From RYN-230 sp963834705 (GTDB lineage Bacteria; Actinomycetota; Actinomycetes; Streptosporangiales; Streptosporangiaceae), in contig CAWICV010000001.1 of NCBI GenBank assembly GCA_963834705.1, positions 124,001 to 188,000 on the forward strand: a stretch of DNA of 64,000 nucleotides. Direction: 5' to 3'. Position numbers and translations under genes: made by a program. The notes beneath the pieces were generated by a model. The model was not told the origin of the DNA and did not search any database. It saw nothing but the letters and a program-made list of their open reading frames with translations. Positions 48,401-57,513 of the stretch are shown here, piece by piece; the first letter of the stretch is position 1; each line of letters starts with the position of its first letter.

Positions 48401-49456
48401 TCACAGCAGGGTGAGCTGCTCCGCCGCCGGAGCCGGGACTGGGTCCGGCGCGGCGGCCGGCCCGCGCCAGCGCCGGATGGGCGGCGGGCTGCCCCGGCCG
48501 ACCTGGTAGCGCTCGGCCAGCTCACGTACCTGCCCGGCGATCCGCTCCTGATAGTCCCTGGGCGCGTAGGCCCGGGATCCGTACAGCCCGCGGTAGCGCG
48601 GGACCAGCGCCGGGTGGTTCCTGGCCAGCCAGGCCAGGAACCACTCCCGCGCACCGGGCCGCAGGTGCAGCACGATCGGGGTGACGTGCGTGGCGCCCGC
48701 CTCGGCCACCTGCCGCACGGTGGCTTCGAGCTGGGCGGGGGAGTCGGACAGGAACGGCACCACCGGCCCCATCAGCACACCGCAGCGCAGCCCGTGCTCG
48801 CTGAGTGTGGCACACACCCCGAGCCGCCGCAGTGGGCTGGGCGTGCCCGGCTCCAGCGTGCGCCACAGGTCCTCCTCGGTGCAGCCCACCGACACGCTGA
48901 GCCCGACGTCGGTGACTTCGGCCGACGCGGTGAGCAGGTCGAGGTCGCGCAGGATCAGCGTGCCCTTGGTCAGGATCGAGTATGGGTTGCGCGCGTCCAG
49001 CAGCGCGCGCAGGATGCCCGGCATCAGCTGGTACCGGCCTTCGGCCCGCTGGTACACATCCACGTTGGTGCCCATCGCGATGTGCTCACCGGGCCACTTC
49101 GGCGCGGCCAGCTCCTTGCGCACCAGGTCCGGCGCGTTCACCTTGACCACGATCTTCGAGTCGAAGTCGTGTCCCGCGTCCAGATCCAGGTAGGTATGCG
49201 TATTCCGCGCGAAGCAGTACCGGCACGCATGGCTACATCCACGATAGGGATTAATAGTCCAGCGGAACGGGACACGGGAGGCTTCGGGCACCCGGTTGAT
49301 CGCGCTCTTGGCGTGCACCTCGAAGTAGGTCTGGCCGCGAAAGCCCGGCGTATCGAAGGTGCGGGCGATCGCGCCGCGCTCGAACAGGGCGGGCGGCGCG
49401 CCCTGATCGCCGCGCAGCGTCCCATCCGGCTCGATCCGCAGGCCATCCCAGCGCAT
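48401..49456 (-). CDS. Radical SAM protein, Rv2578c/SplB-like family
   Basis: 351 residues from ATG 49456, with TATAGT 7 nt upstream (leaderless). The Fe-S/SAM motif is CSHACRYCFARN (Cys74, Cys78, Cys81). YRGCSHACRYC preceded by FRWTINP and later MGTNVDVYQ, SILTKGTLILRD and SVGCTEEDLWRTLEPGTP match the Rv2578c-like group. No intein is present here, although some mycobacterial members carry one. The substrate is unknown; relatives are annotated as photolyase-like without strong proof. Confidence 0.9.
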   Translation of the reverse strand: MRWDGLRIEPDGTLRGDQGAPPALFERGAIARTFDTPGFRGQTYFEVHAKSAINRVPEASRVPFRWTINPYRGCSHACRYCFARNTHTYLDLDAGHDFDSKIVVKVNAPDLVRKELAAPKWPGEHIAMGTNVDVYQRAEGRYQLMPGILRALLDARNPYSILTKGTLILRDLDLLTASAEVTDVGLSVSVGCTEEDLWRTLEPGTPSPLRRLGVCATLSEHGLRCGVLMGPVVPFLSDSPAQLEATVRQVAEAGATHVTPIVLHLRPGAREWFLAWLARNHPALVPRYRGLYGSRAYAPRDYQERIAGQVRELAERYQVGRGSPPPIRRWRGPAAAPDPVPAPAAEQLTLL

Positions 49457-49463
49457 GCTGGCC

Positions 49464-49469
49464 ACTATA
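49464..49469 (-). promoter_or_regulatory. -10 box TATAGT, leaderless
   Basis: Minus strand, 7 nt before ATG 49456. Confidence 0.6.
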
Positions 49470-49657
49470 GAACCGGTATTCGAGCCGGGCAAACATCTGT
49501 TCGAGGACTGGCCCCCGCCTCGGGACGCTGGCGGACGGGCGGGCCGTGGGCAGAGCCGCGCAAATCACAGCACAGCAACGGGATCTAAGGCTAACGATCT
49601 TGCTGTGGGGGATAGTAAGAGAAAGTCCGCTCCGGCCCGGCGGTGGAGGTAGCCCTC

Positions 49658-50029
49658 ATGGCGCTATCCATGGATGAGCAGCGCATCCTGGATGAGATCG
49701 AACGTGGCCTGGCCAGCAGTGACCCGCTGCTGGCGTCCCGGATGGCCTCATTCGGTGCGCCCCGCGGGCCGCTGACCGCACGGATGCGCCGGATCCGGCT
49801 GCTCGCCTCGTTCAGCACCCTGCTGGTGGTCGCGGTGGTGTCGCTGGTGGTCTACGCGATGGTCCCGTTCCGCTCCTCGCACGACCGGCCCGCGACCAGT
49901 AAGGCCAGCGCGTCACCCGCGAACCCGGCGCTGATGACGCCGTCCGCCGCAACCGGCAAGCCAGCCACCCCGGCGGTCTCCTCGGACGTCGCGGCCAGCC
50001 CGGTCCCGCACGCGGTGCGCACCCAGTAG
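49658..50029 (+). CDS. DUF3040 membrane protein
   Basis: 123 residues from ATG 49658, with GGAGG 8 nt upstream. MALSMDEQRILDEIERGLAS and DPLLASRM are the DUF3040 opening, then one membrane helix (about residues 43-66) and a Ser/Ala/Pro-rich tail, probably outside. Small actinobacterial family of unknown function, often near cell-division or wall genes. Confidence 0.88.
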   Translation: MALSMDEQRILDEIERGLASSDPLLASRMASFGAPRGPLTARMRRIRLLASFSTLLVVAVVSLVVYAMVPFRSSHDRPATSKASASPANPALMTPSAATGKPATPAVSSDVAASPVPHAVRTQ

Positions 50030-50060
50030 CCAGCTCGGTCAGTATCCGCGAGCCGGAAGG

Positions 50061-50549
50061 TCAGTACTCGCGCCAGAGCTGCAGCAGATACTGCTCCAGG
50101 CCGTCCAGGTCCATCCGGGCGCGCTGGAACTCGTCGCTCAGCGGGTCCACGCCCTGTTCGAACAGTTCCTCGTACAGCCGCATGACCTCACGCCGGTTCC
50201 GTGCGTACACCCGGACCACGTAGTCGCCGACCCCGCCGGCCATGGTCAGCCGGTCAACCGCCCGGTCCACGGTGAGCTGGCCGCGCAGGTACAGTGTGGC
50301 CTTGGCCTCGTCCTCCCAGGCGTCGCCGCACAGCGGCGGCGCGGCGTCCCATTCCTCCAGGGTGAGCCGGACCCCGATGTTCTCCTGCAGGCTGCCCACC
50401 CACAGCTGGTCCCGGGTCACGCTGACCAGGGTGCCGACCGGGGCCAGCGGGCCGCCGGGCGCATCCGGGTCCACCGTCGAGTCGTGCACGCGGAACATCC
50501 GGCGGTCGGGGAACACGGGCATTTCCAGGCGGATCAGCCGACGGCTCAT
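50061..50549 (-). CDS. Hypothetical protein
   Basis: 162 residues from ATG 50549, which has GGGGGGA 4 nt upstream; longer in-frame starts to 50630 look non-coding. Contains LIRLEMPVFPDRRMFRVHD, SVTRDQLWVGSLQENIGVRL and VRVYARNRREVMRLYEELFE. Soluble, mixed alpha/beta, acidic C-terminal half. No recognised domain. Downstream of the ParA gene on the same strand but 148 bp away from it, so not clearly part of that operon. Confidence 0.65.
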   Translation of the reverse strand: MSRRLIRLEMPVFPDRRMFRVHDSTVDPDAPGGPLAPVGTLVSVTRDQLWVGSLQENIGVRLTLEEWDAAPPLCGDAWEDEAKATLYLRGQLTVDRAVDRLTMAGGVGDYVVRVYARNRREVMRLYEELFEQGVDPLSDEFQRARMDLDGLEQYLLQLWREY

Positions 50550-50696
50550 GTGTCCCCCCCACGCCCGTATGTTTCTCAACTTCCTAGCATGCTCCGGCGG
50601 CACACGGCTGCGGTGGGCATTCCGCGACAAAGACCTAAGCGGTTACGGTGCGCAGTCAACCAGCCGGACGTGAGTGACTGGCGGGACACAGCGGGA

Positions 50697-51440
50697 TCAG
50701 AGTTCCCGCTTTTTGACCTCGTCCCAGAGCTGGCGGTAGCACTGCGCTGCCCGGCTGCGCGGCGCGAACGCGCCGACCGGGGCCCGCTCCACCGACATCC
50801 GCTCGATCAGCGACAGCGCGGGAATGACGGTGGCCGCGACGTCGTCGCGCTCGGCCGGCAGCTGGCTGGCGATGTCCAGGTGCAGCCGCTTGCGCCGGTC
50901 GATCATGGAGAAGAACGCCAGCACGTCGGGCCGTTTGCCGCTGCTCCCGCCGAGGAACTCGGTCAGCTGGTCCAGGGTGCGCAGCGACAGCACGGTCGGG
51001 ATGAGCGGGACGAGCAGGCCGTCGGCGGCCTGCAGCACGCTCTCGGACAGCAGCGAGATGCCGGGCGGGCAGTCCAGGAAGATGACGTCGTAGTCGGTGG
51101 CCAGCGGGGCCAGCAAGCGGGCGACCCGCCGGGTCGGCTTCTTGGTCGCGCCGAGGACCAGGTCGAGGTGGCGGTAGGTGAAGTCGGCCGGCAGCAGGTC
51201 CAGCCGGTCGAAGTCGGTGCCCTTGATCGCCCCGTCGAGTTCCCGGCTGCCGCGGATGAGTGCCTTGCCGCCGCCCTTGACCCGGGGCCGGATCCGGAAC
51301 AGGAAGCTGGCTGCCGCCTGCGGGTCCAGATCCCAGAGCAGCACGCGCAGCCCGTCCTGGGCGGCCAGGTAGCTCAGGTTGACCGCGGTGGCCGTCTTGC
51401 CGACCCCGCCCTTGATGTTGTACGTGGCCAGGATCCTCAT
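50697..51440 (-). CDS. ParA/MinD-family ATPase
   Basis: 247 residues. Deviant Walker A KGGVGKTATAVNL (residues ~10-22) with the signature first Lys, switch I DLDPQAAAS, Walker B VIFLDCPPGISLL, and no N-terminal HTH. It is thus of the small cargo-positioning type (McdA, MipZ or plasmid type Ib) rather than chromosomal ParA with DNA-binding arm. The start overlaps the CHAD gene stop (ATGA), so the two proteins are made together. No parB-like gene is nearby. Inferred role: spatial positioning of the CHAD protein's cargo. Confidence 0.9.
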   Translation of the reverse strand: MRILATYNIKGGVGKTATAVNLSYLAAQDGLRVLLWDLDPQAAASFLFRIRPRVKGGGKALIRGSRELDGAIKGTDFDRLDLLPADFTYRHLDLVLGATKKPTRRVARLLAPLATDYDVIFLDCPPGISLLSESVLQAADGLLVPLIPTVLSLRTLDQLTEFLGGSSGKRPDVLAFFSMIDRRKRLHLDIASQLPAERDDVAATVIPALSLIERMSVERAPVGAFAPRSRAAQCYRQLWDEVKKREL

Positions 51441-52996
51441 AGGGTGGCCCGGCCGGTCAGTTCGCGGAACCGGCGCTCGCTGGCCGGGCTGGCGAAGGCG
51501 CGGAACCGCCCGGCGAACTCATCCCGGGCCTGGTGCTGGCGCCGCCCGAGCTGCCCGGCCAGCTCGCCCATGGCCAGCAGTGCGGTGGCCGGCGTGTCCC
51601 GGTCCGCTATCATCTGGCCGGCGAACTCGCGCAGTTCCTGCTGCTGAACCTGCCGGTCCTGGAACTCGCCCAGGCAGTCCTGCAGGCCCTTCAGGTCTTT
51701 GACCGTGCGCTGGTGCGCCTGCGGCTCGAACAGCGACGCGAAGAACTCCAGCAGGTAGCGCAGCTCCTTGCACCGCTTGCGCAGGTCGTGCAGCGCCTCG
51801 GCGGGGGAGTCCGGGGTGATGGCCTGGCCCTGGCGGAGCACCTTCCGGTGCGCGCGGCGCAGCCGGGCGGTGGCCAGGTCCATCGCCCGCGGGCCGCCGT
51901 TGGCTGGGCCCAGGCCGGCGAGCGCCGCCCGCCACTCGCTGACCAGCCGGGCGAACCGGGCCGAGCGCAGCTCGCGGACCAGCCGCCGGTACTCGGCGCC
52001 GCGCTGGCCGACCAGGTGGTCGTGGAATGGGGCCAGCTCGGCCGGCTTGGCCGACACCAGGCCGTCCGCCATGTCCTGGTAGTCGAGCAGGTAGACGTCC
52101 AGGTCACGGGTGGGCGTGGTGAGGTCGCCGAGCCACTTGAACTCGGGGGCGAACCGGGCCGCCAGCCCGGCGGGCAGCACGTCCCCGGCCAGCTTCAGCG
52201 CGGACCGGGTGCGGCGCACCGCCACCCGCAGGTCGTGCAGGAACTCGGTGTCGATGTCGCGGAGCGTGCCGGGCACGTTGGCCTGGATGGTGTCCAGCAG
52301 GTCCAGCAGGATGGTGCGCAGCGCCAGCCGGCCCGGCATGTCCGGGGTCAGCCGGATGGCCAGCTTGTTGCTGTAGTCCTCGGCGTGCCGCCCGGCCGCG
52401 GCCAGGGCCGTGTCGAGTGGGCCGCCGGCCGCGCCACTGCGCCCAGCCGCGGCGGCCAGCAGCTGGGTCACCCGGTCGGCCTGCGGCTGGTACCCGCGCA
52501 CCGCGCTGACCTGGAGCCGGGCCGGGAGCTGCGCCGCTGCCGGATAGCTCACCGTGGTGTTGTCCACGGTGAGCCAGGCGATCGTTTTGGCGTCCTCGTT
52601 GAGCACCCGCAGTTCCCGCACCGTGCTGGCCGCGCGGGCGGCGGGCAGCAGGGCGCGGATGCCGGCCGTGGCGCACAGCCGGTCCCGCACCGGCCCGGCT
52701 GGCAGGTCCCCGGCCAGGGCGGGCCAGCTCAGCCGGCTGGCTTGCTGGGTGACCACGGCACCGGCCGGGCCGGTGAGCACCAGCTCGGCCGGCCGCCGGC
52801 CGGTCACGTACTCGAGAGTGAACCCGGCCCGGTGCAGCCGCCAGTCGAACGTGTCCAGCCAGGTGCGGCGCACGGCACGGGACCGGCCGGCGCGCCGCAC
52901 GGAGAACCGCGGCGCCAGTGCGGCCAGCACGTCAGGCTCGCCCGGCTGGCCAGGGTCATTGGCCGCCAGGACGACAGCCTGGGACAACGCTTGCAC
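51437..52996 (-). CDS. CYTH-like plus CHAD domain protein
   Basis: 519 residues. N-terminal part (about 25-215) resembles a degenerate CYTH barrel (RRTWLDTFDWRLHRAGFTLE, LVLTGPAGAVV). The C-terminal CHAD domain (about 235-505) has the conserved His/Arg motifs EFLHDLRVAVRRTRSALKL and EALHDLRKRCKELRYLLEFF, plus RDLDVYL. CHAD domains bind polyphosphate and locate to polyphosphate granules in other bacteria (family knowledge). Coupled to the ParA gene. A GTTAAC-type repeat precedes it. Confidence 0.9.
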   Translation of the reverse strand: MQALSQAVVLAANDPGQPGEPDVLAALAPRFSVRRAGRSRAVRRTWLDTFDWRLHRAGFTLEYVTGRRPAELVLTGPAGAVVTQQASRLSWPALAGDLPAGPVRDRLCATAGIRALLPAARAASTVRELRVLNEDAKTIAWLTVDNTTVSYPAAAQLPARLQVSAVRGYQPQADRVTQLLAAAAGRSGAAGGPLDTALAAAGRHAEDYSNKLAIRLTPDMPGRLALRTILLDLLDTIQANVPGTLRDIDTEFLHDLRVAVRRTRSALKLAGDVLPAGLAARFAPEFKWLGDLTTPTRDLDVYLLDYQDMADGLVSAKPAELAPFHDHLVGQRGAEYRRLVRELRSARFARLVSEWRAALAGLGPANGGPRAMDLATARLRRAHRKVLRQGQAITPDSPAEALHDLRKRCKELRYLLEFFASLFEPQAHQRTVKDLKGLQDCLGEFQDRQVQQQELREFAGQMIADRDTPATALLAMGELAGQLGRRQHQARDEFAGRFRAFASPASERRFRELTGRATL

Positions 52997-53034
52997 GATG
53001 CGGGACCTCGGCTCGGGTTAGCGAGCAAAGCCAG

Positions 53035-53051
53035 TTAACGGCAGGTTAACA
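53035..53051 (-). promoter_or_regulatory. Direct GTTAAC repeats upstream of the CHAD-ParA operon
   Basis: GTTAAC twice with 11-bp period, 39-55 bp before GTG 52996. On the minus strand GTTAACC-TGCC-GTTAACT, preceded by GTTGCCC. The 11-bp periodicity and partial match resemble PHO-box direct repeats (GTTCACC units) of actinobacteria. Confidence 0.45.
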
Positions 53052-53169
53052 AAGGGCAACCGGCAAGCGTTACCCCTGCCCTTGCAGTGTAACTAGTACT
53101 GGCGTTCCCGTCCCGGCCCGCTATGGGTGATTTTTCCGCCCGTGCGGCGCTACGGGAATGGCGGGCCGC

Positions 53170-53547
53170 CTAGGCGCCGCTCCGCTCGCTGGTCCGCACC
53201 GGATGGTCACCGGTCCGGCCGCCGCGGCGGGCCGCCCGCGCCGCCTTGCGCTCGGCGGTACCGGACCGCTCACGGGACGGCTTGGACCGGGCCGGCCCGC
53301 GCGTCTCCGTCCCGGGCAGGCTCAGCGGCGGCCGGTTAATGGCCGGCATGACATTGGTCAGCGCCGCGCTGGCCTTCTCCTTGGCCCGTTTCTGCGCCTG
53401 CTGCTCGTCGACTCTGGCGGTCGCCGCGGACAGCCGGTCGTTCATCTCGCGCAGCCGCCGGGCCTGGGCCCGGGCCTTGAGAAAACGTTCGGCCAGGTAG
53501 AGCGCGATCACCAGTACGACGACACCGACAAGGAGCAGGCCAGTCAT
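53170..53547 (-). CDS. Small membrane-anchored coiled-coil protein
   Basis: 125 residues from ATG 53547. TGLLLVGVVVLVIALYLAE is a single N-terminal membrane helix. A charged helix follows (about 22-60, RRLREMNDRLSAATARVDEQ) likely forming a coiled coil, and then a basic, Ser/Arg/Gly-rich tail. Unrecognised; the layout suggests a cytoplasmic scaffold held at the membrane. Confidence 0.6.
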   Translation of the reverse strand: MTGLLLVGVVVLVIALYLAERFLKARAQARRLREMNDRLSAATARVDEQQAQKRAKEKASAALTNVMPAINRPPLSLPGTETRGPARSKPSRERSGTAERKAARAARRGGRTGDHPVRTSERSGA

Positions 53548-53777
53548 CAAGGAATTCCGCCATCAGCTCGGAGGTCTTCGGGGCTAGTTCCAGACTATGC
53601 GTTACCCTCCGCCGCGCCGGTGATGCGGCGCTCTGTAGTCGCTGAGGATCCGGTAAAGAACGGGGATGGCCCGGCCCCAGTTTGGGTGGTCTTCCGCCCG
53701 CCGGCCGTGCTGCCGCAGACTGGGCGTACCGGCGCACGGCACGAACCGGGCGCTGGCGCTGCGAAGGAGGCCGTTTG

Positions 53778-54320
53778 GTGTTGTACCTGTTCGGATTCGA
53801 GCGGACAGCGGTCGTGCTCAGCGACCTGTACTTCGTGGATCCGCACCCGATGCCGGGGCAGGGGAGCCCGGAGCACGGCGCCCGCCTGGAGGTCCGCCAG
53901 CTCACCCCAGGGGAGCTGAAAGGGTCCATCTACTCGGCCCAGCCGATCGAGATCGGCGAGCTGATCTGGCGGGCTGACCTGCTGGAATCGGTGGACGGGA
54001 CGCCGGGCAGCTTCGACCGGACGCATCATCACCCGGTCGCCGAGCTGGGCTGGGAGCCGGGCCACCGGGTGTTCGAGCGCGAACTGTCCGCGTTCCCGGT
54101 GGAGTGGGTCGGCGCCAAGCTGGCCGATCTGGAGGGGCTGCTGGCCCAGGCGGGCGCGGGCGGCGGGCCGGCCGACCGAAGGGACGCGCAGGCCCTGCGC
54201 AACGTGCTGCCCGAGATATTGAACGCCCTCAACCGGCTGCTCGACCAGGTCCGAGCCGGTGAACTTGGCCGGCCACCGGGAGAAGAGCCTGTTAATAGCG
54301 CCCGGGTCGGCTGGCTGTAG
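53778..54320 (+). CDS. Hypothetical actinobacterial protein
   Basis: 180 residues from GTG 53778, chosen for GAAGGAGG 7 nt upstream. LYLFGFERTAVVLSDLYFVD opens a compact domain with VRQLTPGELKGSIYSAQPIE and IGELIWRADLLESVDGTPGS, and a HHHPV motif. The C-terminal ~60 residues are helical. No signal peptide. I recognise no named family. It lies beside sthA but is not clearly linked to it. Confidence 0.65.
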   Translation: MLYLFGFERTAVVLSDLYFVDPHPMPGQGSPEHGARLEVRQLTPGELKGSIYSAQPIEIGELIWRADLLESVDGTPGSFDRTHHHPVAELGWEPGHRVFERELSAFPVEWVGAKLADLEGLLAQAGAGGGPADRRDAQALRNVLPEILNALNRLLDQVRAGELGRPPGEEPVNSARVGWL

Positions 54321-54379
54321 CCAGCGGCCGGGAAAACCGGGGCTGGCTCTAGCGGGGGCCGCGATTGCACACTGAGATC

Positions 54380-55783
54380 GTGCATGATTTCGATCTGGTA
54401 GTTATCGGTTCCGGTCCGGGCGGGCAGAAGGCGGCCATCGCGGCCGCGAAGCTGGAACGCCGGGTGGCCATCGTCGAGCGGCCGGACATGCTCGGCGGGG
54501 TCTGCGTGAATACCGGGACCATCCCATCCAAGACCATGCGTGAGGCGGTCCTGTACCTGACCGGGCTGGACCAGCGCGAGATGTACGGGCAGAGCTACCG
54601 GGTCAAGGACGAGATCACCATCGCCGACCTGGCCAACCGCACCCGGCACGTGGTCACCAGGGAAAACGATGTGGTGCGCAGCCAGCTGACCCGCAACCGG
54701 GTCACCGTGCTCAGCGGCACCGCGTCCTTCCTCGGCTCGCACGAGGTGGAAGTGGACGACGCGGCCGGCCTGCAGCGGAAGCTCACCGCCGACGCGATCA
54801 TCATCGCCACCGGGACCAGGCCGGCCCGGCCGGACAGCGTGGCGTTCGACGAGAAGACCATCATCGACTCGGACGGCATCCAGCACCTGGAACGGGTGCC
54901 GCGGACCATGGTGGTGGCCGGCGCGGGCGTGATCGGCATCGAGTACGCGTCCATGTTCGCCGCGCTGGGCACCAAGGTGACGGTGGTCGAGCAGCGTGAC
55001 CGGATGCTGGAGTTCTGCGACCTCGAGGTGGTCGAGGCGCTCAAGTTCCACCTGCGCGACCTGGCCGTCACGTTCCGGTTCGGCGAGATCGTGGACTCGG
55101 TACAGGCCAAGGGCGACGGCGCGATCGCCACGCTGCGCAGCGGGAAGCGGATCCCGGCCGACACGGTCATGTACTCGGCGGGGCGGCAGGGCATGACCGA
55201 CGACCTGAACCTGCCCGCGGCCGGCCTGACGGCCGACAAGCGGGGCCGGATCAAGGTCAACGAGTTCTACCGCACCGGGGTGCCGCACATCTACGCGGTC
55301 GGTGACGTGATCGGGTTCCCGGCGCTGGCCGCCACGTCGATGGAACAGGGCCGGCTGGCCGCGCACCACGCACTGGGCGAGCCGGTGCACATGGCGCACC
55401 AGCTGCAGCCGATCGGCATTTACAGCATCCCGGAGATCAGCTTCATCGGCCGGACCGAGGACGAGCTCACCGCCGACTCGGTGCCGTTCGAGGTCGGCGT
55501 GTCCCGGTACCGCGAGCTGGCCCGGGGCCAGATCATCGGTGACTCCTACGGCGTGCTCAAGCTGCTCGTCTCCCCGGAGGACCACTCCCTGCTCGGGGTG
55601 CACGTGTTCGGCACCGGCGCCACCGAGCTGGTGCACATCGGGCAGGCCGTGATGGGCTGCGGCGGCACCATCGACTACCTGGTGGATGCGGTGTTCAACT
55701 ACCCGACGCTGGCCGAGTCGTACAAGGTGGCGGCGCTGGACGCGACGAACAAGATGCGCCTGGTGGAGCGGTTTGCAGACTAA
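54380..55783 (+). CDS. sthA: Soluble pyridine nucleotide transhydrogenase-like flavoprotein
   Basis: 467 residues from GTG 54380 (TTG 54365 also in frame). FAD site VVIGSGPGGQKAAIAAA. GGVCVNTGTIPSKTMREAV, with a single Cys where disulfide reductases have CxxxxC, marks the SthA group seen in mycobacteria. NAD(P) site VVAGAGVIGIEYASMFAALG and FAD site IYAVGDVIGFPALA. The C-terminal dimer domain lacks the reductase His-Glu pair. It balances NADH and NADPH in the cytoplasm. Confidence 0.9.
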   Translation: MHDFDLVVIGSGPGGQKAAIAAAKLERRVAIVERPDMLGGVCVNTGTIPSKTMREAVLYLTGLDQREMYGQSYRVKDEITIADLANRTRHVVTRENDVVRSQLTRNRVTVLSGTASFLGSHEVEVDDAAGLQRKLTADAIIIATGTRPARPDSVAFDEKTIIDSDGIQHLERVPRTMVVAGAGVIGIEYASMFAALGTKVTVVEQRDRMLEFCDLEVVEALKFHLRDLAVTFRFGEIVDSVQAKGDGAIATLRSGKRIPADTVMYSAGRQGMTDDLNLPAAGLTADKRGRIKVNEFYRTGVPHIYAVGDVIGFPALAATSMEQGRLAAHHALGEPVHMAHQLQPIGIYSIPEISFIGRTEDELTADSVPFEVGVSRYRELARGQIIGDSYGVLKLLVSPEDHSLLGVHVFGTGATELVHIGQAVMGCGGTIDYLVDAVFNYPTLAESYKVAALDATNKMRLVERFAD

Positions 55784-55789
55784 GGCTCT

Positions 55790-55850
55790 GCTAGCCCGGG
55801 GACGACCCCCGGCCCCCCGATCGCCGCTTCGCGCCGAACGCCCGCTAGCC
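55790..55850 (+). repeat. Palindromic repeat copy between sthA and the SIP gene
   Basis: GCTAGCCCGGGGACGACCCC, then CCCCCGATCGCCGCTTCGCG and CCGAACG: same order as the units at 5629-5870 with several mismatches. Here it is intergenic, 7 bp after the sthA stop. Confidence 0.8.
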
Positions 55851-55876
55851 GCTGCGCAGCCCCGGCGCGCCGCACA

Positions 55877-55882
55877 TAAACT
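55877..55882 (+). promoter_or_regulatory. -10 box TAAACT, leaderless
   Basis: 6 nt before GTG 55889. Confidence 0.55.
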
Positions 55883-55888
55883 GGCCGG

Positions 55889-56677
55889 GTGCCTGCACTC
55901 GATGACCCATTTGCCCAGCTGACCGGGCCACTGGCCGGGACCGTCCGGATGCGGCTGGAGGTCGTGTCCAACGACCAGCTGACCCCGCATATGCAGCGGC
56001 TCGTGCTGACCGCCCCAGAGCTGGGTTCGCTGCGCTACCAGCCGGGCCAGGACGTCATGGTGATGGTGGCGGTGGACGGCAACCGGCCGGTTCGCCGCCG
56101 CTACACCATCCGGGACCTGGACCCGGCCCGGCAGCGGCTGACCATGGACATCGTCCGGCACGGCGACGGGCCCGGGGAGAGCTGGGTGCGCGCCGCGCGC
56201 CGCGGCGACACGATCGAGGGCATCGGGCCCCGGGGCAAGATCTTCCCGGCGGCGGATGCGGACTGGCACCTGTTCGCCGCGGACGAGTCCGGGCTGGCCG
56301 CCGTGTTCGCGATGGCCAGCTCGCTGCCCGCCGGGACCCGCGTCATCGCGGCGGTGGAGATTCCGGAGCCCGCCGACGAGCAGCCGCTGGACGCCAAGGC
56401 GGACGTTGACCTGCGCTGGCTGTCCCGGTCGGCCGGCCACGGGAACGGGGCTGTCCCGCCGGCCGGTGACCCGGAACGGCTGGCCGCCGCGCTGACCGGC
56501 ATCCGGCTGCCGGGCGGCCACGGGCACGCCTACCTGTTCGGCGAGGCCAAGGTGGTGCTGGCGCTGCGGGAAATGGTGGCCAGCCGGGGACTGGCGGCGG
56601 AGCAGGTATCGCCCAAGGCCTACTGGGGCCGGGGCAAGGCGAACGCCTCACACGGCGAGCCCGCCCGGGACGGCTGA
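55889..56677 (+). CDS. Siderophore-interacting (SIP/ViuB) family reductase
   Basis: 262 residues. FAD-binding domain with HMQRLVLTAPELGSLRYQPG, RRRYTIRDLDPARQRLTMD (RxYT motif) and GDTIEGIGPRGKIF. C-terminal SIP domain with LFAADESGLAAVFAMASSLP and AYLFGEAKVVLALREMV, and the end motif KAYWGRGKANASHGE. Such flavoenzymes reduce ferric siderophores to release iron. Leaderless start. It ends 14 bp from the convergent isomerase-like gene. No siderophore genes adjoin. Confidence 0.9.
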   Translation: MPALDDPFAQLTGPLAGTVRMRLEVVSNDQLTPHMQRLVLTAPELGSLRYQPGQDVMVMVAVDGNRPVRRRYTIRDLDPARQRLTMDIVRHGDGPGESWVRAARRGDTIEGIGPRGKIFPAADADWHLFAADESGLAAVFAMASSLPAGTRVIAAVEIPEPADEQPLDAKADVDLRWLSRSAGHGNGAVPPAGDPERLAAALTGIRLPGGHGHAYLFGEAKVVLALREMVASRGLAAEQVSPKAYWGRGKANASHGEPARDG

Positions 56678-56691
56678 GGCCGCCAGGACGG

Positions 56692-57513
56692 CTAGAACGG
56701 GGTGGCGGCCAGCCAGCTGTCCAGCACGGCCGGGTCGCCGAGCACCTCGGCGGCCGCCTCCGCGGGGCTCAGGCGGCGGGTCAGCACCAGCAGCAGGCCG
56801 GACGCCGGGCCGCGCAGCGCGGCGTCGGCCCTGGCGTGCCCGCGGCGCACCTCGATGCCGTCGGCGTCCCGGCGGACCAGCCATTCGCCCTGGCCGGACG
56901 GCACGTCACCGGCGTGCACGTGCAGCGAGCCGCCGGGCTTGAGCCCGGCCAGCCGGGAATCCGGGTCACCGCGGCGGCGGGGCGCGCTCATCACGGTGAG
57001 CCATTCGTCGATGCCGTCCGCCGCGATGTCCGGCTCGATGACCGGCCTGGCCCCGGTGGCCAGCTGCGCGTCGGCGCGGTGCACCGCGGTCTCGTGTGTC
57101 ATCCGGCGGGCCCAGAAGCCCGCGGGCCGTTGGATGCCGAACGCCCAGACCTGGTCCGTGCCGAGCTGGCTGAGTTCGCCGATGAGCCGCTCGGCACCCG
57201 CCGCCAGCCAGCCCGGCCGCTCGGCCGGATCGTCCGGGAACCGGCCGTCCGGCACGCTGCGGAACGGGATGGACCCGGTGGCCCGGGTGCGGACGATCTC
57301 GGCCACCCAGCGGTGCACCCGGCCGACGTGCGTGGCCAGCTGGCGCAGCGTCCAGTCCGGGCAGCTGGGCACCGGCTGGGTCAGGTCGGCCCGGTCGGTC
57401 AGCGCGGCCAGCGTCGCCGTGCTGGCGGTGATCTCCGCGGCGTACCGGTCCGGGCTGAGCTGGGGCACCGGGTTGGCTGGCACCGGGTTGGCTGGCACCG
57501 GGTTGGCTGGCAC
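56692..57513 (-). CDS. Maleylpyruvate isomerase / DinB-fold family protein
   Basis: 273 residues from GTG 57513. The N-terminus is a PANPV repeat encoded by a 15-bp tandem repeat; each unit offers an in-frame GTG (57513, 57498, 57483), so the start is ambiguous. PSCPDWTLRQLATHVGRVHRW and MTHETAVHRADAQLATG supply the metal-binding His pattern of the mycothiol-dependent isomerase family. Third member of this superfamily in the window. Substrate unknown. Confidence 0.83.
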   Translation of the reverse strand: MPANPVPANPVPANPVPQLSPDRYAAEITASTATLAALTDRADLTQPVPSCPDWTLRQLATHVGRVHRWVAEIVRTRATGSIPFRSVPDGRFPDDPAERPGWLAAGAERLIGELSQLGTDQVWAFGIQRPAGFWARRMTHETAVHRADAQLATGARPVIEPDIAADGIDEWLTVMSAPRRRGDPDSRLAGLKPGGSLHVHAGDVPSGQGEWLVRRDADGIEVRRGHARADAALRGPASGLLLVLTRRLSPAEAAAEVLGDPAVLDSWLAATPF

